Positions 26,178 through 34,277 of a DNA stretch of 64,000 bases are shown in pieces. The stretch is taken from assembly GCA_040218575.1 (NCBI GenBank), contig JAVJRE010000006.1, positions 1 through 64,000 on the forward strand. Reading direction: 5' to 3'. The stretch's first letter is position 1. Each line of letters opens with the position of its first letter. A program made the position numbers and the translations under genes. Source of the DNA: Alphaproteobacteria bacterium (lineage in GTDB: Bacteria > Pseudomonadota > Alphaproteobacteria > JAVJRE01). The notes beneath the pieces were generated by a model that was given only the letters and a program-made list of their open reading frames with translations, was not told the origin of the DNA and did no database searches.

Positions 26178-28127
26178 TCACTTGCCGATGCAGAACTCGC
26201 GGAAGATGAGGTCCAGCAGGTCCTCCACATCGACCCGGCCGGTGATGCGGCCGAGCGCCCGGCTGGCCAGGCGCAGGTCCTCCGCAATGAGTTCGGGGGC
26301 GTCGCCTTTTGAGTCTGTCGCGTCAATGGCGTCAGTATCATTGTCCGGTCCGCCTTCACCCGCCGGGTTGGCCGCCGTGTTGTGCGCTGTGTTGCCCGCC
26401 GCCGCCCTGCCGGTAGCCAGCGCCGTGGCGCGGTTGAGGGCGGCTACCGCCTCTTCCAGCGCCCGGCGGTGGCGGGCGCGGGTCAAGGCCGGCGCCGGGC
26501 CGAGGGCCAGGCGGCGCGCCGCCTCATCCTGCAGTGCTTTCAGGAAGGGCATCAGTCCTTCGCCGGTCAGAGCCGACAGGCACCAGGCCGGCCGGCCGGC
26601 CGCCTCCAGGGGCCCGGCTGAGGTGGCGCCCCCGGCACCAGCCGAGTCGGCGGCCGGGGCGTCGGCCGGCGCATCGGCCGGCGCATGGCGCTGCCGCAGC
26701 GGCGCTTCGGGCGGCACCCGGTCCAGCTTGTTGAAGACCACCAGCGTCCTGTCGTCCACCAGCTCGCGGGTGGCCCCGTCGAGGCTCGGCCAGCGGGTCG
26801 CATCGAACACCGTCACGGTAAGGTCGGCGCTCGCCGCGCGGGCGCGGGCGCGGCGCACCCCCTCGGCCTCGATGGCCGCCTGCTCGTCGCCATAGAGCAC
26901 GGACGGCCCGGCCGCTCCGCCATGCCCGGCGGCGGACGGCGTGGCGCCCAGCGGGTCGGGCGGCGGCGTGTCCATGCCCGGCCGCCATTCCTCCACCCCG
27001 CCGATGGGAAAGGGATCGTCCGGCCCGAACCAGGTGATACTCGCCTTGTCGCCGTGCGGCGTGGTCCGCCGTGATTCGTCTGGCCGCGCTACCGGCACCT
27101 CGAACTCGGTGCGTGGCTGCGAGCGCGGCCCGGCACCCGTGTCCCGCCCTTCGCGAAGCCCCGCCGTATCGGCCAAAGTGACCGGCCAGCCACCCAGATC
27201 CATATGCACCTCCACCACGTCGCGGGTGGTGCCGGCGGTGGCCGAAACGATGGCCGCCTCGCGCCGGGCCAGGGCGTTCAGCAGGCTCGACTTGCCCACA
27301 TTGGGGGCGCCGACAATGGCTACATGGAAGCCGTCGCGAAGCCGCTCGCCGCGCCGGCCGTCGTCCAGATGGCGCTGCATCTCCGCCGCCAGGGCCGTCG
27401 CGCGCGGGCCGACATCGGCCAGCAGGGTGCCGGGCAGCGCCTCCTCGGCGAAGTCCAGCTCCGCCTCCACGTGAGCCAGCAGGCGGGTCAGCCGCTGCCG
27501 CCAGTCGTCATAGGTCTGGGACAGCCCGCCTTCCATCTGACGCAGGGCCTGGCGACGCTGCGCCTCGGTCTCCGCCGCCACCAGGTCGGCCATGCCCTCG
27601 GCCTCGGTCAGGTCCATGCGGGAATTGAGAAAGGCGCGGCGCGAGAACTCGCCGGCTTCGGCCGGGCGCAGGCCAGGCAGGCCGGCCAGGGCATTGAGCG
27701 CCGCGGCCACGGTGGCGCGGCCGCCGTGCAGGTGCAGCTCGGCCATGTCCTCGCCCGTATAGCTGCCCGGTGCGGGAAACCACAGCAGCAGGCCGCGGTC
27801 GAAGGTCTCAGTGGAGCCCGGATAGCGAAAGCGGCGAAGCGCCGCGCGGCGGGGCGGCGGCAGCGCCACATGGGTCATGGCCCGCACCGCATCGCGCACG
27901 CCGGGCCCCGACAGGCGCATGACGGCGACGCCGGCGGTACCGGCGGCGGTGGCCGGGGCATAGATGGTGTCGGCGCCGCTTTCGCCGCGCCCCTGTCCGC
28001 CACGGGCGCCGGTGGCCGGGCCGGCGGCGGCGGGACGGCCGGCCACCGTGGCCAGACGGGGCCGGGACGGGGCGGGCCTGTTGCCTGGCCTGTCGGGGGT
28101 ATCAGAGGTGTCGGGCGGGCGGCTCAT
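26178..28127 (-). CDS. mnmE: tRNA modification GTPase MnmE with large insertions
   Basis: This 649-residue GTPase partners MnmG in wobble-uridine modification; typical MnmE has about 440-460 residues. The N-terminal tetrahydrofolate-binding domain is present (DTIYAPAT...GVAVMRLSGP, then SYTGEDMAELHLHGG). The G domain has Walker A GAPNVGKSS (273-281), DTAG (320-323), NKLD (466-469) and SAL (518-520). The C-terminal catalytic CIGK ends the protein. Extra sequence occurs in four places: about 50 residues at the N-terminus, about 90 residues directly after DTAG (327-418), about 30 after NKLD, and about 30 in the C-terminal helical domain. All are in frame. Start is the ATG at 28127. Confidence 0.93.
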   Translation of the reverse strand: MSRPPDTSDTPDRPGNRPAPSRPRLATVAGRPAAAGPATGARGGQGRGESGADTIYAPATAAGTAGVAVMRLSGPGVRDAVRAMTHVALPPPRRAALRRFRYPGSTETFDRGLLLWFPAPGSYTGEDMAELHLHGGRATVAAALNALAGLPGLRPAEAGEFSRRAFLNSRMDLTEAEGMADLVAAETEAQRRQALRQMEGGLSQTYDDWRQRLTRLLAHVEAELDFAEEALPGTLLADVGPRATALAAEMQRHLDDGRRGERLRDGFHVAIVGAPNVGKSSLLNALARREAAIVSATAGTTRDVVEVHMDLGGWPVTLADTAGLREGRDTGAGPRSQPRTEFEVPVARPDESRRTTPHGDKASITWFGPDDPFPIGGVEEWRPGMDTPPPDPLGATPSAAGHGGAAGPSVLYGDEQAAIEAEGVRRARARAASADLTVTVFDATRWPSLDGATRELVDDRTLVVFNKLDRVPPEAPLRQRHAPADAPADAPAADSAGAGGATSAGPLEAAGRPAWCLSALTGEGLMPFLKALQDEAARRLALGPAPALTRARHRRALEEAVAALNRATALATGRAAAGNTAHNTAANPAGEGGPDNDTDAIDATDSKGDAPELIAEDLRLASRALGRITGRVDVEDLLDLIFREFCIGK

Positions 28128-28186
28128 GACGTGCCAGTATATAGTGTGACCGTACCTACCCGACACGGGGCCACCCGGAGCCAGCC

Positions 28187-29446
28187 ATGCGCACGACATC
28201 CTCTGCCGACCGGCAATCGACTGTCCACCAGGCGGCCAGCGCGACCGGCAACCCGACTGGCAACCAGGCGGCCAGCGCCAGCCCGGCCACGGCCAGCCGC
28301 CACACCGCCAGAAAGCGCGCCAGACCGCCCCTGGTGCGGCGACGCCCCACACCACCGGGCACGGCGCCAGGCACCCTGACCGCCGACCCGGCGGCGCACG
28401 GCACCCGTGTTTCGGCCCTGGTCTATGACAGCGCCGGCGTCGTGGCCCATGACGGGCTGTCCGCGGAGCAGGCGGCGGCGCTGCGGCAAAGCGAGAAGAT
28501 TCTGTGGCTGGACGTGGTGGGGCTGGCCGATACGGCGCTGATTGGCCGGCTGGGCACGGTGTTCGGTCTGCATCCGCTGGCGCTGGAGGATGTGGTCAAC
28601 GTCCACCAGCGGCCCAAGGCGGAAGATTTCGACGACACCCTGTATGTAGTGGTGCGGATGCTGCGGCTGGTGGCGGACGAGGCCAATGACCGGTCCGCCC
28701 CCATGGCCGGCGGCGGCCGCGACGGCCCGCTGCTGGACAGCGAGCAGGTGTCGCTGTTCCTGGGACGCGGCTTTGTCATCACCTTTCAGGAGCGGCCCGG
28801 CGACTGTTTCGACGGGGTGCGCGAAAGGCTGGCCAGCGGCCGAACCCGCATCCGCTCGCGCGGCGCCGACTATCTGGCTTATGCCCTGCTGGATGCCATC
28901 ACCGACCACTTGTTCCCGGTGGCGGAGGCCTATGGCGAGCGTCTGGAAGCCATCGAGGATCAGGTGCTGACAGAGCCATCGGCGCGACCGATCCAGGTCA
29001 TCCACGCCATCAAGCGCGACCTGCTGATGATCCGTCGCGCGGTGTGGCCGGAGCGTGACGCGCTGGCGGCGCTGGCCCGCGGCCACGACCTGATTACCGA
29101 GCAGACCCAGCTTTATCTGCGCGACTGCCACGACCATACGGTGCAGCTCATGGACATGGTGGAGACCTATCGCGACGTGGCCTCGGGACTGGTGGAGCTG
29201 ACCCTGTCCAGCCTGTCCCACTCCATGAACCAGGTGATGAAGGTGCTGACCGTCATCGCCACCGTCTTCATGCCGCTGGGGTTCATCGCCGGCGTCTATG
29301 GCATGAACTTCGACACCGCCTCGCCCTGGAACATGCCGGAGCTTGGGTGGCGCCTCGGCTATCCCTTCGCACTGGCCCTGATGGCCGGCGTAGCGGTGGT
29401 CCTGGTGCTGTGGTTTCGCCGGCGGGGCTGGATGGGCGGCGGCTGA
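28187..29446 (+). CDS. corA: CorA-family magnesium/cobalt transporter
   Basis: This 419-residue inner-membrane divalent-cation channel has a long cytoplasmic alpha/beta and helical N-terminal part and two C-terminal membrane helices. The signature YGMNF follows the first helix (VIATVFMPLGFIAG). The first 60 or so residues are Ala/Thr/Arg-rich and low in complexity, another example of the extensions seen in this window. The ATG follows GGAG at 28177-28180. It is divergent from mnmE with a 59-bp shared promoter gap, and the DUF255 gene starts 16 bp after its stop. Confidence 0.94.
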   Translation: MRTTSSADRQSTVHQAASATGNPTGNQAASASPATASRHTARKRARPPLVRRRPTPPGTAPGTLTADPAAHGTRVSALVYDSAGVVAHDGLSAEQAAALRQSEKILWLDVVGLADTALIGRLGTVFGLHPLALEDVVNVHQRPKAEDFDDTLYVVVRMLRLVADEANDRSAPMAGGGRDGPLLDSEQVSLFLGRGFVITFQERPGDCFDGVRERLASGRTRIRSRGADYLAYALLDAITDHLFPVAEAYGERLEAIEDQVLTEPSARPIQVIHAIKRDLLMIRRAVWPERDALAALARGHDLITEQTQLYLRDCHDHTVQLMDMVETYRDVASGLVELTLSSLSHSMNQVMKVLTVIATVFMPLGFIAGVYGMNFDTASPWNMPELGWRLGYPFALALMAGVAVVLVLWFRRRGWMGGG

Positions 29447-29462
29447 AGCCTATGTTGGGCGC

Positions 29463-31694
29463 ATGATCCCGCCCCACACCGCGCGCCATACCGCGCCCGG
29501 CACCCCGTCTTCGTCCGACGCCCCTGCCGGCGGCATCCTGCCGGCGGAAAACCTGCTGCGTCACGAGGCCAGCCCCTACCTGTTGCAGCACAGGGACAAT
29601 CCGGTGCACTGGCGGGCCTGGGGCCCGGCGGCGCTGGGCGAGGCGCGGGCCAGCGGCAAGCCGATCCTGCTGTCGGTCGGCTATGCGGCGTGTCACTGGT
29701 GCCATGTGATGGCCCACGAGAGCTTCGAAGACCCGGCGACGGCCGAGGTGATGAATCGCCACTTCGTCAATATCAAGGTGGACCGCGAGGAGCGGCCGGA
29801 TCTGGACCAGATTCATCAGCAGGCCCTGTCCCTGCTGGGCGAGCAGGGCGGCTGGCCGCTGACCCTGTTCCTGACCGCTGAGGCGGAGCCCTTCTTCGGT
29901 GGCACCTATTATCCGCCGCAGGCACGCTGGGGCCGGCCGGGCTTCCGCGACGTGCTGGAAGGCATCGCCCACATTCACGGGCAGGAGCCCGACAAGGTGC
30001 AGACCAATGTGGCGGCGATCCGCCAGGCGCTGCACCGTATCAACCGGCCCGAGCCCGGTGCGCCGCTGAACGCGGACGACCGGCGGCGGGCGGCGGATGG
30101 ATTGCTGGCGGCGATGGACCTGACCAATGGCGGCATCGGCGGCGCGCCAAAGTTTCCCAATGTGCCGCAGCTCCTGTTCCTGTGGCGCGAGGGGCGGCGG
30201 AGCGGCGAGCCGGCGCTGACCAACGCGGTGACGCGGACGCTGGACGCGCTGTGTCAGGGCGGCATTTATGACCATCTGGCCGGCGGCTTCGCCCGCTATG
30301 CCACGGACGACCGGTGGCTGGTGCCGCATTTCGAAAAGATGCTTTACGACAATGCGCTGCTGCTGGAACTGCTGGCCGAAGCCTGGGCGGTGACCGGGTC
30401 GCCCCTGTGGCGCCAGCGGGCGAGCGAGACCGTCGCCTGGCTGACGCGCGAAATGAGCGCGCCGGCGGTGATTGTGGCGGACGGTCAGCGGATCGATGGC
30501 GGCTTCACGGCGGCGCTGGACGCCGATGCGGGCGGCCGGGAGGGCGCCCATGCGGTGTGGAGCCTGGACGAGGTGCGTGACGTTCTCGCCGCCGCCGGCC
30601 GCGACCATGACCTGTTCGCCCGGGTCTATGAGGTAAGCGCCGGGGGCAACTGGGAAGGACACACCATTCTGCACAGACGACATGAAGGCGGGCGACGGGC
30701 GGGCGCCGGCGGCGGCGGCAGGGGTGACGGCGAATTGCTGGATGCGGCAAGCGAGGCGGAGCTGGCGCTCTGTCGCGAGGTTCTGCTGCAGCGACGGCAG
30801 ACGCGGGTGCAGCCCATGCGCGACCACAAGGTGCTGGCCGACTGGAACGCCATGGCGATCCGCGCCCTGGCCCGGGCCGGCGCGATCCTGGACGAGCCGC
30901 GCTGGATCGCCCGGGCGGAACAAGCCTTCGCTTTCGTCGAGGCCGCCCTGCAGCAGGACGGTGGCCGGCGGCACAGCGGAGCCTGTGATATGGCGGACGT
31001 TATGGCGGGCGGGGCGGAGGACGGCCGCTGGCGGGTGGGGCCGGGCGCCATGCTGGACGACCGGGCCTGGCTGGCCAGCGCCGCCCTGGCGCTGCACCAG
31101 GCCAGCGGCGAGGCCGACTGGCTGGCGCGGGCCGGGACGCTGGCCGACGAGGCGCTGGCCCATCACGCCGACAGCGACGGCGCCTGTTTCATTGACGATC
31201 ACGACGCCGGCGACCTGACGCCCAGACCCAAGAATGCCTTCGACAACCCCAACCCGTCCGGCAATGGGGTGCTGATGGATACGCTGGCGCGGCTGTTCTG
31301 GCTGACCGGTGATGGGGCGCGGCGCGACCAGGCCGACGCCATCGGCCGCGCCTTCGCCGGCGAGGCCCGGCGCAACGGTTTTGCCCACGCTACGGTGCTG
31401 GATGCCAGCGCCCGCACGGAAAGCCTGACTCAGGTGGTGGTGGCCGGACCACCGGGGGCGGCGGCCGACGGGCTGGTGGCGGCGGTGCGCCGCCATGACG
31501 GCGGCGATGTGGCGTGGCTGCGGGTCAAGCCGGACGAGGCGCTGCCGGCCGGCCACCCGGCCTGCGGCAAGACCGGCGGGGGCAAGAGCGGCGCAGCGGC
31601 GGCCTATGTGTGCCATGGCCCGGTGTGCGGCCTGCCGCTGGAGGATGCGACGGCTCTGACCGACCAATTGGCGCAAAGGCACGAGCAGGCCTAG
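29463..31694 (+). CDS. DUF255 thioredoxin-like / glycoside-hydrolase-fold protein (YyaL type)
   Basis: This 743-residue protein belongs to the YyaL/SPATA20 family. It has an N-terminal thioredoxin fold with a C77-H-W-C80 motif in YAACHWCHVM, preceded by the family marker HEASPYLLQHRDNPVHW. A long (alpha/alpha)6 barrel domain follows, with DRWLVPHFEKMLYDN and DHKVLADWNAMAIRALA. Family members have been linked to redox control, but no reaction is established. The gene probably shares a transcript with corA. Low-complexity Gly-rich sequence sits near residue 410. Confidence 0.92.
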   Translation: MIPPHTARHTAPGTPSSSDAPAGGILPAENLLRHEASPYLLQHRDNPVHWRAWGPAALGEARASGKPILLSVGYAACHWCHVMAHESFEDPATAEVMNRHFVNIKVDREERPDLDQIHQQALSLLGEQGGWPLTLFLTAEAEPFFGGTYYPPQARWGRPGFRDVLEGIAHIHGQEPDKVQTNVAAIRQALHRINRPEPGAPLNADDRRRAADGLLAAMDLTNGGIGGAPKFPNVPQLLFLWREGRRSGEPALTNAVTRTLDALCQGGIYDHLAGGFARYATDDRWLVPHFEKMLYDNALLLELLAEAWAVTGSPLWRQRASETVAWLTREMSAPAVIVADGQRIDGGFTAALDADAGGREGAHAVWSLDEVRDVLAAAGRDHDLFARVYEVSAGGNWEGHTILHRRHEGGRRAGAGGGGRGDGELLDAASEAELALCREVLLQRRQTRVQPMRDHKVLADWNAMAIRALARAGAILDEPRWIARAEQAFAFVEAALQQDGGRRHSGACDMADVMAGGAEDGRWRVGPGAMLDDRAWLASAALALHQASGEADWLARAGTLADEALAHHADSDGACFIDDHDAGDLTPRPKNAFDNPNPSGNGVLMDTLARLFWLTGDGARRDQADAIGRAFAGEARRNGFAHATVLDASARTESLTQVVVAGPPGAAADGLVAAVRRHDGGDVAWLRVKPDEALPAGHPACGKTGGGKSGAAAAYVCHGPVCGLPLEDATALTDQLAQRHEQA

Positions 31695-31724
31695 ACTGGT
31701 CACCTCACGGCAGAGGGGGAGACC

Positions 31725-31925
31725 ATGATCTGCTACGCCATCGGCCTGAACACGGCCGGCCACACCAACTGCGTAACGGTGGAGGCGGAGGACGCGCTGA
31801 TTGCCGCGCTCAAGGCCAAGCACGAACATCCTTCGGCGACCATCACCTATGTGCGCAAGGCCAATTCACGCGGCGACCGCCGCCACCCGCACCGCAGCCT
31901 GGCGGAGAGCGTACCGCCCGCCTGA
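31725..31925 (+). CDS. Small hypothetical protein (66 residues)
   Basis: This 66-residue cytoplasmic protein is not recognised. A strong purine-rich ribosome-binding site, GAGGGGGAG, lies a few bases before its ATG, and codon use matches real genes here. The sequence is a compact alpha/beta type (MICYAIGLNTAGHTNCVTV, then a helix AEDALIAALKAKHEH) with a basic His/Arg-rich tail. It lies 30 bp after the DUF255 gene. Confidence 0.7.
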   Translation: MICYAIGLNTAGHTNCVTVEAEDALIAALKAKHEHPSATITYVRKANSRGDRRHPHRSLAESVPPA

Positions 31926-31976
31926 TCCGCCGCCGCCTGTTGGGCCGGTCGCCGGGGCCGGGCTAGACTTGGGGCC

Positions 31977-32531
31977 ATGAGCGCGCGCGCCACCATCACC
32001 CGTCTGTCCCTGACCAGCCCGGTCGGCGACCTGACCATAACCGCTGAGGACACGGCGGACGGCCAGGTCCTGACGCGGCTCGACTGGGGCTATGCGGCGG
32101 ACAGCCGCGAGAGCCCGATCCTGAGCGATGCCCGCGACCAACTGAACGACTATTTCGCCGGCCGCCGGCACGCTTTCGACCTGGTGCTGCGGCCGGCCGG
32201 CAGCGCCTTTCGCCAGGCGGTGTGGCGGACGCTCGGCACAATCGGCTGGGGCCAAACACGGACCTATGGCCAGGTGGCGGCGGCGCTGGCCACCGCCGCG
32301 CGCGCGGTGGGCGGTGCGTGTGGCGCCAACCCCCTGCCGATCTTCATTCCCTGCCACCGGGTTCTGGGGGCGGACGGCGCACTGCACGGCTATTCCGGCG
32401 AGGGCGGTCTGGCCACCAAGGCGTGGCTGCTGCAGCACGAGGGGGCGGCGTGGCTGGATCAGCCGGGCCTGGCGCTGACCGGCGGCGGGCGGTTCACAGG
32501 CGAACACCACATAAGAGGAGCGCAAACATGA
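31977..32531 (+). CDS. ogt: Methylated-DNA--protein-cysteine methyltransferase
   Basis: This 184-residue suicide DNA-repair protein transfers alkyl groups from O6-alkylguanine to its own cysteine. The active-site motif PCHRV is present, with acceptor Cys126. The helix-turn-helix block (WGQTRTYGQVAAALAT) and the arginine-finger region (ARAVGGACGANPLP) are also present. It lacks the Ada N-terminal domain, so it is an Ogt/AGT type. Its stop codon overlaps the start of the dienelactone hydrolase gene by ATGA, which implies coupling. Confidence 0.94.
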   Translation: MSARATITRLSLTSPVGDLTITAEDTADGQVLTRLDWGYAADSRESPILSDARDQLNDYFAGRRHAFDLVLRPAGSAFRQAVWRTLGTIGWGQTRTYGQVAAALATAARAVGGACGANPLPIFIPCHRVLGADGALHGYSGEGGLATKAWLLQHEGAAWLDQPGLALTGGGRFTGEHHIRGAQT

Positions 32532-33235
32532 GCGCTGGCAAGAGCGACGTCATGATCGACGGGCCGGACGGCACATTCAGCGCCTATGTGGCGGGCGATA
32601 GCGGCGGCCAGAAGCCCGGCCTGCTGGTGATCCAGGAGATTTTCGGGGTCAACCAGGTGATGCGCGACCTGTGCGACGGCTATGCGGCGGCCGGTTATGT
32701 GGCGCTGTGCCCGGACCTGTTCTGGCGGCAGGAGCCAGGCATCCAGTTGACCGACCAGAGTGAGGCGGAGTGGGGTCGGGCGTTCCAGTTGTACCAGGGC
32801 TTTGACGAAGCGGCGGGCGTACGCGACCTGGTGGCGGCGCTGGACCATCTGCGCGGGCTTGTATCGTGCAGCGGCGTTGCCGGCACCATCGGCTGGTGTC
32901 TCGGCGGCAAGCTGGCCTATCTGATGGCCACGCGCTCGGACGCGGACGCCAATGTGGGCTATTACGGCGTGGCTATCGAGGCGGCGCTGGACGAGGCCGA
33001 CCGCATCACCCATCCGCTGATGCTGCACATGGCCGGCAAGGACCAGTTCTGTCCGCCCGAAGCCCAGGCGCAGATCCGGGCCGCCCTGGACGGCAATCCC
33101 AATGTGACGCTGCATGCCTATGAGTCATGCGACCACGCCTTCGCACGGCTCGGTGGGGCGCATTATGATGCGGCGGCGGCGGCGCTGGCCAACGACCGCA
33201 CGGCGGCGTTTCTGGCCGAGCACCTGGCGCTCTGA
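32528..33235 (+). CDS. Dienelactone hydrolase family protein
   Basis: This 236-residue alpha/beta hydrolase has the dienelactone hydrolase catalytic set Cys124 (GWCLGG), Asp172 (AGKDQF) and His203 (SCDHAFA). Glu37 in QEIFGVN corresponds to the residue that activates the cysteine. In aromatic degradation the enzyme opens dienelactones, but many members are general carboxylesterases and no chlorocatechol genes are nearby. The ATG overlaps the alkyltransferase stop codon. Confidence 0.93.
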   Translation: MSAGKSDVMIDGPDGTFSAYVAGDSGGQKPGLLVIQEIFGVNQVMRDLCDGYAAAGYVALCPDLFWRQEPGIQLTDQSEAEWGRAFQLYQGFDEAAGVRDLVAALDHLRGLVSCSGVAGTIGWCLGGKLAYLMATRSDADANVGYYGVAIEAALDEADRITHPLMLHMAGKDQFCPPEAQAQIRAALDGNPNVTLHAYESCDHAFARLGGAHYDAAAAALANDRTAAFLAEHLAL

Positions 33236-33280
33236 CGGAAGCCGGCGACCGGCAACACGCAGCATATAGCGGAGAGTCCC

Positions 33281-34255
33281 ATGGCAAAGGCGCAGCTTCT
33301 GTTCGAGACCGGCGGGCCGGAGGTCTTTACCTGGAGTGACATCAAGGTGGAGGCGCCGGCCGAGGGTCAGGTGCGGCTGCGCCACACGGCGGTGGGCCTC
33401 AACTATATCGATACCTATCACCGCTCTGGCCTGTACCCGATCGATCTGCCGACGGTGATCGGCAGCGAGGGCGTCGGTGTGGTGGAGGCGGTTGGCGCCG
33501 GCGTCAGCCTGGTCAAGCCCGGCGAGCGGGTGGGTTATGCCGGAGTGGCCGGCAGCTATGCGGAAGAGCGGCTGATTCCCGCCGACCGCCTGGTGAAGAT
33601 CCCCGATGGGGTCAGCGACCGCGACGCCGCGGCCCTGATGCTCAAGGGCATGACGGTGGAGTATCTCTTCCACCGCACCTACCGGGTGGGCGCCGGCCAG
33701 ACCATCCTGTTCCATGCGGCGGCGGGCGGCGTCGGCCTGATTGCCTGCCAATGGGCGAAGGCGCTCGGGGTGCGGCTGATCGGCACCGCCGGCGGGCCGG
33801 ACAAGGTGGCCCGGGCGAAGGCCGCCGGCGCCGAACACGTGATCGACTACAACGCAGAGGACTTCGTCGCCAGACTGATGGAGCTGACCGACGGGCGCGG
33901 CGTGTCGGTGGTCTATGACTCGGTCGGCAAGGACACCTTCGAGCGATCCATCGGGTGCCTGGCGCCGCGCGGCATGCTGGTCAGTTTCGGCCAGTCGTCG
34001 GGGCCGGTGCCGCCGGTCAATCTGGCCGTCTTCGCGCCCAAGGCTGCCTATTACACGCGGCCGTCGCTGGCGGTCTACAACCGCGCCCGCAACGACCTGG
34101 AGGCCAGCGCGGCCAAGCTGTTCGAGATGGTGGCGTCGGGAGCGGTGAAGGCCGATATCGGCCAGACCTGGCCGCTGGCCGAGGTGCAGGCGGCGCATAC
34201 GGCGCTGGAGGGCCGGCGGACCCAGGGGGCGACAATCCTGACAGTGGGTGATTAA
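33281..34255 (+). CDS. NADPH:quinone oxidoreductase, MDR family
   Basis: This 324-residue zinc-free medium-chain dehydrogenase/reductase reduces quinones or related compounds with NADPH. Typical blocks are VGLNYIDTYHRSGLY near the N-terminus, the GSEGVGVVEAVG segment, and the nucleotide-binding AAAGGVGLIACQWAKALG. YDSVGKDTF and the C-terminal GATILTV fit the Qor branch. It ends the plus-strand run from corA and is convergent with the HExxH protein gene. Confidence 0.94.
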   Translation: MAKAQLLFETGGPEVFTWSDIKVEAPAEGQVRLRHTAVGLNYIDTYHRSGLYPIDLPTVIGSEGVGVVEAVGAGVSLVKPGERVGYAGVAGSYAEERLIPADRLVKIPDGVSDRDAAALMLKGMTVEYLFHRTYRVGAGQTILFHAAAGGVGLIACQWAKALGVRLIGTAGGPDKVARAKAAGAEHVIDYNAEDFVARLMELTDGRGVSVVYDSVGKDTFERSIGCLAPRGMLVSFGQSSGPVPPVNLAVFAPKAAYYTRPSLAVYNRARNDLEASAAKLFEMVASGAVKADIGQTWPLAEVQAAHTALEGRRTQGATILTVGD

Positions 34256-34277
34256 AGAGCAACCCGGCGGCAGAGTC

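Noticed and set aside
29283-31829. A long open frame on the minus strand (about 848 codons) opposite the DUF255 gene
   Set aside because: It is a by-product of high GC content. The plus-strand protein has clear family motifs throughout, while this frame shows only repetitive Arg/Pro/Gly-rich sequence.
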